From contig CBDFIW010000003.1 of NCBI GenBank assembly GCA_965248255.1, positions 1,302,001 through 1,366,000 on the forward strand: a stretch of 64,000 nt of DNA. Direction: 5' to 3'. Both the position numbers and the translations under genes were made by a program. Below the pieces are notes generated by a model that made no database searches, had not been told where the DNA came from, and was given only the letters and a program-made list of their open reading frames with translations. This stretch comes from JAKZVK01 sp965248255. GTDB lineage: Bacteria; Acidobacteriota; Terriglobia; Bryobacterales; UBA6623. Below are positions 18,707-29,681 of the stretch, one piece after another. Each line of letters opens with the position of its first letter. Positions within the stretch are counted from its first letter, which is position 1.

Positions 18707-19864
18707 ATGCGACATTTCCGAAACACAGCGCGGAGAGGGCTCGTGATCGGGGCGGTGTTCGCCCTGGGTGGGGGCCTGTTGCTCCTCGCACAGAAGACAG
18801 GTCCGCTCACCACACGCGGGCCGCGTCGGGCGCCCGACGCCACCGTGGCGCGGCCCAAGCAACCGGAAGCCCTGCCGCCGATCGAGACCCGCAAGAAGCA
18901 GGAGATTCCCGAGGAGCAGGCGCTCTTCACTACCGAGACGAACCTGGTCAACGTCGATGTCGCGGTAGTCGATGACAAAGGCCGGTTCATCCCCGGAATC
19001 CCACAAGGGAATTTCCTTGTTCTCGAAGACAAGGTCCCGCAGAAGATCGAAAGCTTCGGTCTCTCGCAGGCCCCGATGACGGTCTGCTTGCTTATCGAAT
19101 TCAACGCCCGCTTTCAACAGTACTGGTCGGAGACCTGGTATCAAACCCTACAGGCCGCCTACGGCTTCACCGAGACCCTGCGCCCCGAGGACTGGGTGGC
19201 CGTGGTCGCCTACGATCTGCGTCCCGAGATCCTTTCCGACTTCACGAAAGATCGCCGCAAGACCTATCAAGCCTTGCAGCGGCTGCGCACCACCGGATTC
19301 TCAGAAGCGAATCTCTTTGATGCGTTGGTCGAAACCGCGGAGCGTATGAGCACCATTGAAGGCCGCAAGTCGATCGTTCTCATCTCGACCGGCATGGACA
19401 CCTTCAGCAAACTGAACTATGGACAGACGCGCTGCAGGATGCAAGATGCAGGCGTCCCCGTTTATCCCATCGGGATGATGCAAATGATGCGGCAACTCGC
19501 CGATGCCTATGGCGCGTTCGACGGTCCCTGGGGAGGCGTCGCCCGGATGGATTTCCTCCAAGCCGACAACCAGATGAAAACGTTCGCCAAAGAAACGGGT
19601 GGTATGGCCTTCTTCCCGCGCTTCTACGGCGAGCTCCCGACCATCTACCAGAACATCCACTACACCATGCGCAACCAGTACACGCTGGCCTACTCGCCTA
19701 CGAACCAAAAGAAGGACGGCAAGTGGCGCAAGATCCAAGTGCGCCTGGTCAATGGCAAGGATCCCAAGAAGGACCTGAGGATCACCGGGGGCCGCAAGAA
19801 CAAGCGTATCAAGTACCAGATCATTGCCAAGGCTGGGTACCGCGCTCCCAACGAAGTCGACTAA
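18707..19864 (+). CDS. VWFA-related protein, acidobacterial type
   Basis: A 385-residue protein with an N-terminal membrane or signal segment (LVIGAVFALGGGLLLLA), a basic/proline linker, the beta strand region TNLVNVDVAVVDDKGRFIPG typical of the acidobacterial VWFA-related family (TIGR03436), and a von Willebrand A domain from about residue 124 to 340. The metal-site motif DxSxS, expected after the first strand, reads LIEFNARF here, so metal-dependent adhesion is doubtful; the later strand SIVLISTGMD is kept. The first codon follows a strong GGGGGG-AGACTGGA leader. The family is abundant in Acidobacteriota, and its function is unproven, possibly envelope protein-protein contacts. It is probably monocistronic; the next gene lies 291 bases away. 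Confidence 0.85.
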   Translation: MRHFRNTARRGLVIGAVFALGGGLLLLAQKTGPLTTRGPRRAPDATVARPKQPEALPPIETRKKQEIPEEQALFTTETNLVNVDVAVVDDKGRFIPGIPQGNFLVLEDKVPQKIESFGLSQAPMTVCLLIEFNARFQQYWSETWYQTLQAAYGFTETLRPEDWVAVVAYDLRPEILSDFTKDRRKTYQALQRLRTTGFSEANLFDALVETAERMSTIEGRKSIVLISTGMDTFSKLNYGQTRCRMQDAGVPVYPIGMMQMMRQLADAYGAFDGPWGGVARMDFLQADNQMKTFAKETGGMAFFPRFYGELPTIYQNIHYTMRNQYTLAYSPTNQKKDGKWRKIQVRLVNGKDPKKDLRITGGRKNKRIKYQIIAKAGYRAPNEVD

Positions 19865-20155
19865 GGCTTGCTCCCCCCTCTGCCCATCACACGAGCGGTG
19901 CTCCGCCCGCGTTCGGGTGGCGCTTGACTTCAGAAACGCCGGGAGCTGCGATTCGCAACACATCCTTGAGCAGCAATGTTTCCAGCTCGGGCACTGCGGC
20001 GCATCGCTTCACCCCATGCTCAGTTTGGCGAGAATGTCAAGAACTGAATCTGTCGCGTTTGCAGTCACATCGAGCCACGTTGACAGTCACGTTTGATCAC
20101 TGTTACTCTTGCGCCGTTCAACACCAACATCCTCCTCTCGTGAACGCGGCGCGCA

Positions 20156-20584
20156 ATGCAGCAAGACTCTCCTCACATCCTTCTCATCGACGACAATAAG
20201 CACGGTCTCAAAGCTCGGCGGACGGTTCTGGAAGAACTGGGGTACCGGGTCGAGACGGCCTCAAGCGGCAAGCAGGGACTCGAGAAGTTCACCGAGCACC
20301 TGTTTGACCTCGTGGTGACCGACTACCGCATGCCTGACCTGAAAGGGCCACAGGTTGTCCACCGTCTTCGCAAGAAGAACGACAGGGTGCCGATCGTGAT
20401 CCTCTCGGGCTATACCGAGAAGCTCGGCTTGTCGAAGCAGTCCACTGGAACCGACGCAGTGCTGGCGAAGGGACCCGGCGAAGAAGCGGATCTCGTCCGG
20501 ACGATCGCGAAGCTCCTCAAGAAGAAGCCCCGCTCGCAGCACGCGAGCGGGCGTATCACCGGGCGGCGTGGAAGAATCAGTTGA
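20156..20584 (+). CDS. single-domain response regulator (receiver)
   Basis: A 142-residue CheY-like receiver: acidic pocket LIDDN (about residues 9-13), phospho-acceptor D in VVTDYRMPD (about 57), the Ser/Thr switch in VILSGY and the conserved lysine in VLAKGPGE. It ends in a basic tail without a DNA-binding or enzymatic domain, so it acts by protein contact or belongs to a phosphorelay. Its stop codon overlaps the next gene's start (TTGA), suggesting translational coupling to the UPF0173 hydrolase. No partner kinase is next to it. Confidence 0.88.
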   Translation: MQQDSPHILLIDDNKHGLKARRTVLEELGYRVETASSGKQGLEKFTEHLFDLVVTDYRMPDLKGPQVVHRLRKKNDRVPIVILSGYTEKLGLSKQSTGTDAVLAKGPGEEADLVRTIAKLLKKKPRSQHASGRITGRRGRIS

Positions 20585-21306
20585 CTGCGGCCACGACAGC
20601 CATCCCTGACGCGACCATCACCTGGCTAGGGCACTCGACGTTCACTGTTGAGATCTCAGACGGGAAAGTCCTTCTGATCGATCCTTGGCTCGACGGTAGT
20701 CCGTCACATCCGGAAGACCACCAGCTCGAGCGGGTCGATGTGATGCTGCTCACACACGGGCACGTCGACCACTTCGCTGACGCCATTTCAGTCGCAAAAC
20801 GTTTCGAGCCGACCGTCGTAGCGATCTATGAGATCTGCCAGTTTCTCGGGAGCAAGGATGTCAACAAGCTTGCTCCCATGAACAAGGGCGGCACCCAAAC
20901 CGTCGAGGGCGTCCAGATCACAATGACGCACGCTCAGCACAGCAGCGTGATTGAGGATGACGGGCGGTTGGTTTATGCCGGTGAAGCGGCGGGCTACGTG
21001 GTCCGACTGCCTGACAAACGCGCTTTCTATCATGCCGGCGACACTTGCGTCTTCAGCGATATGCGGCTCATCCGGGAACTCCACCACCCCGAACTAGCCA
21101 TGCTGCCTATCGGTGACCTCTTCACCATGGACGCACGCGAGGCCGCCCTGGCGTGTCGCTTTCTCCAGCCCAAGCAGGTGATCCCGATCCACTGGGGCAC
21201 CTTCCCTGTGCTCACGGGCACGCCCGATCAGTTGAAGGATCTGCTCCAAGACCAACCCGAGACGGAAGTCCTCGATCTCAAGCCTGGCGAAGCCTTCGCC
21301 TGGTGA
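20581..21306 (+). CDS. UPF0173-type metal-dependent hydrolase
   Basis: A 241-residue metallo-beta-lactamase-fold protein. The TTG start at 20581 overlaps the previous stop by four bases, and the conserved family start (ITWLGHSTFTVE) follows within 15 residues. The zinc motif is LLTHGHVDHFAD, with further ligands in THAQHSS, YHAGDTCVFSDM and PIHWGTFPVLTG. Length matches the family (about 225-245). It is probably cytoplasmic, with the physiological substrate unknown; relatives of the UlaG type open lactones. Coupling to a receiver domain is an uncommon context and suggests coordinated regulation. Confidence 0.87.
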   Translation: MTAATTAIPDATITWLGHSTFTVEISDGKVLLIDPWLDGSPSHPEDHQLERVDVMLLTHGHVDHFADAISVAKRFEPTVVAIYEICQFLGSKDVNKLAPMNKGGTQTVEGVQITMTHAQHSSVIEDDGRLVYAGEAAGYVVRLPDKRAFYHAGDTCVFSDMRLIRELHHPELAMLPIGDLFTMDAREAALACRFLQPKQVIPIHWGTFPVLTGTPDQLKDLLQDQPETEVLDLKPGEAFAW

Positions 21307-21315
21307 GGGCTGCCG

Positions 21316-22058
21316 CTAACTTGAAACCTCCACGGGTCCCGCCGGTAAAGCCTTTAGCATGCCGGGAGTCACAGGAAGGCTCTCTTGCATAACATCCACA
21401 CCATCCGCGGTGATCGAGAAGTGAGCGCTGTCCTCCGGCTGAACCAGCCCTTTGGCCTTCAGGTACCACAAACTGAACTCGGGGTGCTCCCGGGGACACG
21501 CTAGGAGCGTCTCGAGTTCACGGATCGAAACGCCGGCCCTGAGGGGTTGTTCCAGCCGCTGCGCACGGAGGATGGACAGGATGCCTCGGCGCGTGCGCTG
21601 CTCGGCCTCCGCGGCTGAACCAGCGCCGGTCTGATCAAAGACCCTCCACCGCAATGCGCGGCTGGCGCCGTAGTCAACGTCGTAGGCAGCCCGCTTTTCT
21701 GGATCGGCAAGGACAAGGTAGGCTTGCAGGACTGCGCGAAATGCTTCTTCGTTTCCCGTTTCGGCGTTGTCGGGGTGATGGCGCTGGGCCAACAGGCGGT
21801 AGACTCTCTGGATCGTATCGACGTCGGCGTTGGGGCTTACCTGCAGAATCTCGTAGTGATCGAGGACAGCGAGGTCGGGGGAAACTTCGCTACGCTCGGC
21901 GCCCGCACTCTTGTCCGGCTCACCTTCGAACGCAAGTCCGCTGCGGTAGAGCTGTTCGCCCGCACAACGCGTATGGACGACACGCGCCAGCTTCTTGACG
22001 TTCTTGCCTTTGTCTGGCGCCTGGGGGCGGCCGGAAACCGTCACCAGCTTGTCTACGG
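21316..22058 (-). CDS. J-domain (DnaJ-like) protein, 5' end disturbed by IS630-A
   Basis: The J domain is clear: DHYEILQVSPNADVDTIQRVYRLLAQRHHPDN with the HPD motif, followed by a C-terminal region of about 110 residues without the zinc or substrate-binding parts of DnaJ. J domains stimulate Hsp70 ATPase. Upstream of it, VKKLARVVHTRCAGEQLYRSGLAFEGEP resembles the end of a PilZ domain, which is only a tentative match. The reading frame continues without a stop into the IS630-A end at 22059. If the element is removed, the frame also continues on the far side to an ATG at 24376. The native N-terminus was therefore probably cut by the insertion, and the true start is uncertain. Confidence 0.7.
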
Positions 22059-22858
22059 CTAGTGTAGTGCACCATAAATAATGTAACTTATATTGACTTC
22101 CCATCGTCTCTATTAACAGGAGGCATGGGATGCGAAGAGCACAACCAGTAACTTTGAACACAGCGCAATGCAAGCAGTTGGACCGCTACGCGCGCGGCCG
22201 CCAAATCGCCGTTCGTCTCGCCCTGCGAGCCAGGATTGTCCTGCTGGCCGCCGACGGTCTCGAGAATAAGCAGATCGCCGCACAGCTCGGTGTCTCGCGG
22301 CAGTTGGTGGCCCGCTGGCGCACGCGCTTTCTCGAAAGCAGCATCGCCGGCATTGCAAAAGACGCCCCACGGCCCGGTCGTAAACCTGCCGTCTCGAAGC
22401 AGAAAGTACAGCAGATCATCCACAAGACCACCCGCGAGAAACCGTCCAACGCCACCCACTGGAGCCGCCGCACCATGGCCGCCGCGGCCGGCGTCAGCGC
22501 TTCCACCGTGGGACGGATTTGGCGCGCCCATGGCCTCAAGCCCCACCGCGTCAAGACCCTCAAGCTCAGCAATGACCCGCGTTTCGCCGAGAAACTCGAC
22601 GACATCGTCGGACTCTATCTCAATCCGCCTGAGCATGCTCTGGTTCTCTCGCTCGATGAGAAGTCCCAAATCCAAGCCCTCGATCGCACCCAGCCCGGCC
22701 TGCCGCTCAAAAAGGGACGCGGCCAAACGATGACCCACGATTACAAGCGCAACGGCACGACCACCCTGTTTGCGGCGCTCAACAGCCTTGACGGCAGCGT
22801 GATCGCCGAGTGCATGCCCCGACACAGCCACCAGGAATGGCTGCGCTTCCTGCGCTTA

Positions 22859-23953
22859 ATTGACTTCCGCATAATATAGAGTCAGTCAAAACAAAGAGAA
22901 GACTGTTTCCAGAAGGCCGTGATCAAACGCGGTTTGCGGTACATGCGGCGGAGTGCCTTGCGGGCCCGCTCGTTCAGCTCGCCGTAGTCTTTCGGACAGA
23001 CGTTCGGCAACTCGTGCTGCTTCCAGTAAGCCCAGATGTATTCCACCGGATTCAACTCCGGCGCATAGGGTGGCAAGTACTCGGTTGCGATGTGGCCTTC
23101 GGAGAGTTCGATGAACTCTTGCACCAGGCGGCTACGGTGCGCCGGCAGCCGATCCCAGACGATCAGCAGCGGGCGATCGATATGACGTACCAACGCCTTG
23201 AGAAAGTCGATCACTTGCTCTTTGCCGATCGCACCGGGATAGAGCCGGAAGTAGAAGTTACGCAGCGTCAGCCCCGCCGAGACGGAAAGCTTCTCCCAGT
23301 TGAAGTTAAACTGCAGCACCGGTGTTTGGCCACGTGGCGCCCAGGTGCGGCAGCGATGCGGCTTCTGACTCAATCCGCTTTCGTCGATGAAGACGAGCGT
23401 ACGGCCTTCGTTTTGGGCTTTTTTTTAATGCGCTTCCAGGTCTTGCGCTTCCAGGTGCGGATCCGCTCTTCGTTGCGCTCGCGCGCCTTTCCGGCCGGGC
23501 GTTGCGGGCTCCAGTCGAGCGCTCGCAGGATCTTCCAGACGTGGCCTGCGTGGTATGCGACCCCGAACTCGTCTCCGATCAGCCGAGCCACCCGCGGACA
23601 GCTCCACAGGGGCGTTGGGAAGCCGTGGGCTTCCGGGCCTTCCAGCAGCAGCGACGTCAGGCGTTCGCGTTGTGCGGCATCGAGGAGCGGCTTGCGTCCG
23701 GCGCGCCCGGCCTGGCGGAGTCCGGCCGCACCCTGCTCGCGGTATTGCCGCCGCCACTCACTGACGGTTTGGCGAGCGACGTTCAGCCGTCTCGCCGTCT
23801 CGGACTGATTGTGGCCTTGGTGGAGCAGCCGCATCGCTTCGAAACGGCGCTTCTCCAGCGCCTTGAAATCCCGCTTCACACCTTTGGGGTTGCCCATACA
23901 TATATAGATGCTCCACACTGTCAAAAAGTGTCATAATAATTTGCGGGATTCAA
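22859..23953 (-). mobile_element. IS630-family element, type B, copy 1 (nested)
   Basis: Flanked by TA on both sides (22857-22858 and 23954-23955). Ends read TTGACT(C)CCGCATAATATAGAGTCAGTC and, complemented, TTGGATCCCGCAAATTATTATGACA, judged against copy 2 at 33525. The left junction shows one extra A and a C-to-T change. Unrelated in sequence to type A beyond the family level. Confidence 0.88.
22882..23924 (-). CDS. IS630-B transposase made by -1 frameshift
   Basis: Two overlapping frames. The first (184 residues, from ATG 23924) holds a helix-turn-helix (NQSETARRLNVARQTVSEWRRQY) and a winged-helix segment; it passes an A8 tract (T8 on the plus strand at about 23419-23426) and stops at 23370. 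A -1 slip on the A8 joins it to the second frame, which carries all three catalytic residues: D in VFIDESGLSQ, D in IVWDRLPAHRS and E in PELNPVEYIWAYWK. The product would be about 345 residues, normal for IS630. The same A8 is kept in copy 2, so slippage is probably required expression rather than damage. Confidence 0.85.
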
Positions 23954-24374
23954 TAATTGACCGCCGCACTCCCAAGGACAAACAGCTTCATCTCATCGTG
24001 GACAACTATGCCACCCACAAGCATGCCGCTGTGAAGCGTTGGCTCGATCGTCACCCGCGCTTCCACATTCATTTCACCCCGACCTCGGCGTCGTGGCTGA
24101 ACATGGTCGAGCGATTCTTTCGCGATCTCACCGTCAAGCGCCTGCGCCGCGGCGTGTTTCGCAGCGTGGACGAGCTCGTCGCCGCCATTGACGACTACAT
24201 CGCCCAGCACAACGGGCATCCCACGCCCTTCATCTGGACCGCGACCGCCTCCGACATCCTCGAGAAAGTCAAGCGCGGACGTGCCGCCCTGCATAAGGTG
24301 CAATCTGCTTGACGCACTACACTAGTCGTGGGGGAGAGCTTGGATTCGAGCCACCCTCCGCTCCACTCCTTGTC

Positions 24375-25961
<1,587 letters not shown>

Positions 25962-26239
25962 GCCCAGGCGTGGGCAGAAGGTCCCATGGCGCAAGCCTAG
26001 GGTTGGACATCGTCGTCCCCGCGTCTTGGACGTCGCAAAGATCGTGGCGGCCCACGGCGTGGCAAAGGACTTCGGCATCACCCTGGGCTGGGCCGAAGTT
26101 GGGCTCGGCGGTGGCCTTGGCAATGTCGGTCTGCCGTGCGGATCAGGCGGTCCTCAAACTCTCGCCTGTTGCATTTTCGCATGGCGCGACGTACGAAGAA
26201 GCCGGGTCGCGGGAACAGCTCCCACGTGCCCCGGCCGCT
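25962..26239. other. spacer between convergent genes
   Basis: Holds a decayed palindromic fragment near 25989 (CCCATGGCGCAAGCCTAGGGTT) resembling the core of the repeat at 51793. No gene seen. Confidence 0.35.
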
Positions 26240-26932
26240 TCAAACGCCGCCGTACATCGGAATCAGCGCACCATTGATCTCGCCGGCTTCCTCGGACGAC
26301 AGCCAAAGGATCTGCCGTGTCACGGCCTCGGCAGTGACCCACTTCGAGAAGTCTGCCTTCGGCATCGCCTTGCGGTTGGCGGGCGTGTCGATGATGCTGG
26401 GGAGGACGACGTTGGCCGTGATCCCCTGCCCCTTGACTTCTTCGGCGATGGTTTGGACGAGGCTGTTCAACCCGGCCTTCGACACTCCGTAGGCGCCCAA
26501 TCCGGCCGTCGGCTCAACACCTGTTCGCGAGCCGACCGCGACGATGCGCCCGTAGCCCGCCGAGATCATCGGCGCAAGCGCCGCCCGGGTCACCAGGAAC
26601 GCCGACCGCAGGTTGAGCGCCATCATTCGGTCCCAGGTGGCCTCGTCGGTTTCGGCGACGGTAGGGCCGCCGGCAAAGCCTCCCATCACATGAACCAGAA
26701 CATCGAGACGCTTCGCCCGCTGGAGAGCCTGATCCACGACCGAACGCGCTCCCTCGACCGACGTCAGATCAGCGGCCACGGAAAGGCAGTTCGGCTGCCG
26801 GCAGTCCTCGTCGATTGACCGTCCCACTGCGACCACGGCGGCGCCCGCAGCCAGAAACGCATCCCGCACGGCCCGGCCCAAGCCGCCGCTCGCACCGGTG
26901 ATCAAGACGACACGATCCTCGAAGTCCCGCAT
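26240..26932 (-). CDS. SDR-family oxidoreductase
   Basis: A 230-residue short-chain dehydrogenase: cofactor motif TGASGGLGRA (residues of about 14-23), active-site serine in VAVGSRTG and YGVSKAG, which supplies the YxxxK tyrosine and lysine. An arginine or similar residue after the cofactor motif (VGRSID) suggests NADP preference, but this is weak. Length is slightly short for the family, yet the C-terminus (PMYGGV) is normal. It stands alone, convergent with the S41 peptidase gene, so the substrate cannot be guessed. Confidence 0.88.
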   Translation of the reverse strand: MRDFEDRVVLITGASGGLGRAVRDAFLAAGAAVVAVGRSIDEDCRQPNCLSVAADLTSVEGARSVVDQALQRAKRLDVLVHVMGGFAGGPTVAETDEATWDRMMALNLRSAFLVTRAALAPMISAGYGRIVAVGSRTGVEPTAGLGAYGVSKAGLNSLVQTIAEEVKGQGITANVVLPSIIDTPANRKAMPKADFSKWVTAEAVTRQILWLSSEEAGEINGALIPMYGGV

Positions 26933-27166
26933 GGCTCCCTATTCTACGCGACGCTCCGGCGGCGAAGGGCAGGTGGGCCTGAAACCGTGGCACACCGCCA
27001 AACAAGATGCAAGCCATTGATATGTATGTTCTTAGGGGAGAGTTGGCTTCGTTCTGTAATTCCGGGCATGCCTATTCCTCCGCAGCTTTCGGCAGGAGTG
27101 TCAAGCCATTGAAGCATAACTGCTTAGGAGCACAATGGGTTTGTTTCGTATCTTCTTGCAGCGGAC

Positions 27167-28648
27167 TCACACGACAGCCTTTGCCGCGGCCTCGTTCTCG
27201 GGGAGTTTGGCCCTGCCTCGGTCCGGCTGAGACTCGTCGCTGAGGGGGATCTCGACCTCAACGACCAGGCCGGGGTGGGCATTACGGGCGCCGATGGTGC
27301 CCTTATGCAGGTCCACAGCCCGGCGGGCGATGGAGAGCCCCAAACCCGCACCGCCGCTGGCGCGGTTGCGGTCGCTTTCCACGCGGTAGAAGGGGTCGAA
27401 AATACGGGAGAGAACCTCCTCCGGCACCCCGGGGCCATGATCCCTCACTGACACCACGGCCCGGCCGCCCTGTTGGCCCAGCGTGACTTCGACGGCCGTG
27501 TTCTTGGCAGTGTGGCGGATCGCGTTCCTCACCAAGTTCTCCACTGCGCGGCGCAGCAATTCGGGATCGCCCTTCACACTCGGGCATGATGCGCTTTGAA
27601 ATACCAGCTCGCAGTTCCTCGCTTGGGCCTCGACGGCGCAGTCCTCGGCAACCTCGCCCACCAGTTCAGCAAGAGACACAGCCTCCAACCGCAGGCTCTC
27701 CTCGTCGCCTTCGGCCCGCGTCACCTGAAGCAGCTCTCCGATCAACGTGTTGAGCCGGTCGGACTCCCGGTGGATCTGCTTCAAAGCGGCGGGCCGGTCC
27801 GCCGCGGACTCGGCGAGAACCGCGGCCACACCCAGCCTCGCCAGCGGCGAGCGAAGCTCGTGGGAGACGTCCTGCAGCAGACGGCGTTCAGCCGAAAGCA
27901 GCACCTGGATGCGCTCGGCCATGCGGTCGAACGTGCGGCCCAACTCGCCCAGCTCGTCGCGACGCTTGGCCTTGGTCCGGGCCGTGAGATCGCCCTGGCC
28001 GAAACGTTCCACCGTCTTGCTCAGATTTCGCAACGGCGAGGTCAGGTAGTAGGCCAATGCGGAGCAAAAGAGAATACTCACCACCAACACCCACAGATGC
28101 TGTGGCGTTAAGAACCAGAAAGGCTGGTCGGGCTCCGCCGAACGCACGATGTAGCGGTAGTCACCGTCCGCAACGACGCGCGTAAACGGCGGCCGGCCCA
28201 CTCCGAACAGATGCCACCAAGGTCCCGGGTCGCTTGTCGCGAGGTGGGAAAGGTCTTCCCCGGTGAGCAAGTCGCGGCCCGCGGCATCGGTCAAATGCAC
28301 TTCCATACGAGGACGGTCAGCCGGCGGACGACCTCTCGGCGGGCGGTCCCCGGGCAGGCGGTCCGGCCGCGGGCGGCCCACGGGCGGTCCGTCGCTGCGC
28401 GGTCGATCCCCACGCCAGCGCTCCCCGCGGCGCCGGGAGCGCGCGAGAAGACGGGCAAGTTCTTCCTTCCCTCCCGCTTCGTAAGCAAAACGAGCACGCT
28501 GCAACTGGAACTCGAAGAATTGATTTCTCGGCGAACGGGGCGGCGCGGCACGTTCGATCGTCATCGCCGTAATGACAAAGAAGCCCACAAAAGTCACGGC
28601 GATCGTCGCGCCGAACCAGAGCAGAATCTTCGTAAACAGCGATTTCAT
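27167..28648 (-). CDS. sensor histidine kinase, CpxA-like
   Basis: A 493-residue membrane kinase. Transmembrane segments at about residues 7-28 and 184-203 enclose a periplasmic domain of some 150 residues. Residues of about 68-115 of that domain are an arginine/proline-rich low-complexity run built from units such as RPPRGRPPADRPR. A HAMP domain follows (about 203-255), then the H box QDVSHELRSPLARL with the phospho-accepting His near 263, N box LVRNAIRHT, and G boxes DHGPGVP and GAGLGLSIARR. Its start overlaps the stop of the regulator gene by four bases (ATGA), so the pair is one operon with regulator first. The family senses envelope stress; the signal here is unknown. Confidence 0.9.
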   Translation of the reverse strand: MKSLFTKILLWFGATIAVTFVGFFVITAMTIERAAPPRSPRNQFFEFQLQRARFAYEAGGKEELARLLARSRRRGERWRGDRPRSDGPPVGRPRPDRLPGDRPPRGRPPADRPRMEVHLTDAAGRDLLTGEDLSHLATSDPGPWWHLFGVGRPPFTRVVADGDYRYIVRSAEPDQPFWFLTPQHLWVLVVSILFCSALAYYLTSPLRNLSKTVERFGQGDLTARTKAKRRDELGELGRTFDRMAERIQVLLSAERRLLQDVSHELRSPLARLGVAAVLAESAADRPAALKQIHRESDRLNTLIGELLQVTRAEGDEESLRLEAVSLAELVGEVAEDCAVEAQARNCELVFQSASCPSVKGDPELLRRAVENLVRNAIRHTAKNTAVEVTLGQQGGRAVVSVRDHGPGVPEEVLSRIFDPFYRVESDRNRASGGAGLGLSIARRAVDLHKGTIGARNAHPGLVVEVEIPLSDESQPDRGRAKLPENEAAAKAVV

Positions 28649-29337
28649 GCGACGGGCTCTTCCTGGGCGGTGAGGCAGAACTGATAGCCCACGCCACGGA
28701 TGGTCTTGATGAGCGTGCGGCCGGCCTCGAGCTTCTTCCGCAGGTGGCTGATGTGAACGTTGATCGAACGGTCGAAAGCCGTGGCCTCGCGGTCGTAGAG
28801 CTTTTCGATAATGGCGTCGCGGGAAAGCACACGTCCAGCCGCGCGCATCAGCATTTCAAGAATGTCGAACTCGAGTGTGGTCAACTCCACCTGGCGGTCG
28901 TCGAGGTAGACCTGGCGAGCCGCGAAATCGAGAATCACGCCATTGACATCGAGACGCCGGGGGACGGTTTCGGCCTGCGACTCGAGCCGCCGCAGCACGG
29001 CGCGGATGCGGGCGGCCAGCTCGTGGGGATTGAAGGGCTTCGGCAGGTAGTCGTCGGCGCCGAGTTCGAGGCCAACGATGCGGTCCACGTCCTCACCCCG
29101 CGCGGTGAGCATCAGGATCGGGACACGGCTTTCCTGCCGAACGCGGCGTAGGATCTCGAAGCCGTCCATGCCGGGCAGCATGACGTCGAGGACGACCAGA
29201 TCGAAGTCATCGCCCTTGGCGCGCTCCAACCCCCGCGCGCCGTCATGTTCGCAGTCAAGCTCGAAGCCCTCTTGTTTCAAAAACTTCCGCAGCAGGCCGC
29301 AAAGCTCGACATCATCGTCGATGAGCAGGATCCTCAC
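28645..29337 (-). CDS. OmpR/CpxR-family response regulator
   Basis: A 230-residue regulator. The GTG at 29337 is chosen because it begins the conserved strand VRILLIDDDVELC; longer in-frame starts add nine unrelated residues. Receiver domain: acidic pocket DDD, phospho-acceptor D in VVLDVMLPGMDG, the Thr in MLTARGED and Lys in YLPKPFNPHEL. Winged-helix domain from about residue 130 (LTTLEFDILEMLMRAAGRVLSR, then DRSINVHISHLRKKL and IKTIRGVGYQF). It would bind DNA when phosphorylated by the kinase encoded directly downstream with a four-base overlap. Confidence 0.92.
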   Translation of the reverse strand: MRILLIDDDVELCGLLRKFLKQEGFELDCEHDGARGLERAKGDDFDLVVLDVMLPGMDGFEILRRVRQESRVPILMLTARGEDVDRIVGLELGADDYLPKPFNPHELAARIRAVLRRLESQAETVPRRLDVNGVILDFAARQVYLDDRQVELTTLEFDILEMLMRAAGRVLSRDAIIEKLYDREATAFDRSINVHISHLRKKLEAGRTLIKTIRGVGYQFCLTAQEEPVA

Positions 29338-29681
29338 TGTCCCGAATGTAACATGGGCCCGCAAGAAGGCGGGTAAAGTTTGCTAAACAAAGCTTTACAA
29401 ATCTTAACTGGGCGTGGCCTAAGGCCCCAGTCTTGCCGTCCCGCGACTCTTCTCGAGACAGGTTCGCTCTCAGCCGTGAGTGGGCCATTTCGCGGATCTC
29501 TTGTCCCAGGGCTGGTCGGCCATTTGATCATGCTATGCCCCTCGCCGGGCTCGCGGCATCGCGGACCTTGGCGCCCCGAAGGGGCACTGGAAAGTAGCCC
29601 AGGGCAGTCAGCCCTGGGTTCGGAAACCAACAACGCCGCAAGCCCCGCAGGGACGTACGATCACATGGGGCCGCACCAGGC
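29338..29681. repeat. gene-free stretch with one palindromic repeat unit
   Basis: The unit at 29571-29655 starts GCGCCCCGAAGGGGC, has the core TAGCCCAGGGCAGTCAGCCC and ends AGCCCCGCAGGG. It is the same family as the three units around 32964-33347. The rest is the upstream region of the regulator gene without a clear promoter. Confidence 0.6.

Larger units (their letters stand above)
22130..24312 (+). pseudogene. IS630-A transposase split by IS630-B
   Basis: The N-terminal part (22130-22858) runs to RFLRLID and contains the helix-turn-helix and first catalytic aspartate. The C-terminal part (23956-24312) resumes at DRRTPKDKQLHLIVDNYATHK with the second aspartate and the glutamate in SWLNMVERFF. 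Removing the nested element and one TA copy restores the 361-residue protein. As it stands the copy cannot make active transposase. Confidence 0.92.
22059..24325 (+). mobile_element. IS630-family element, type A, copy 2, interrupted
   Basis: Left end CTAGTGTAGTGC at 22059 and its complement ending at 24325. Sequence matches copy 1 and copy 3 except that an IS630-B element (22859-23953) is inserted at the TA of CTTAATTGACC in the transposase gene. This fixes the order of arrival: A first, B later. Confidence 0.92.

Noticed and set aside
18517..19144. minus-strand frames of 162-195 residues at the start of the VWFA gene
   Set aside because: They are antisense to a well-conserved coding region and show no domain of their own.
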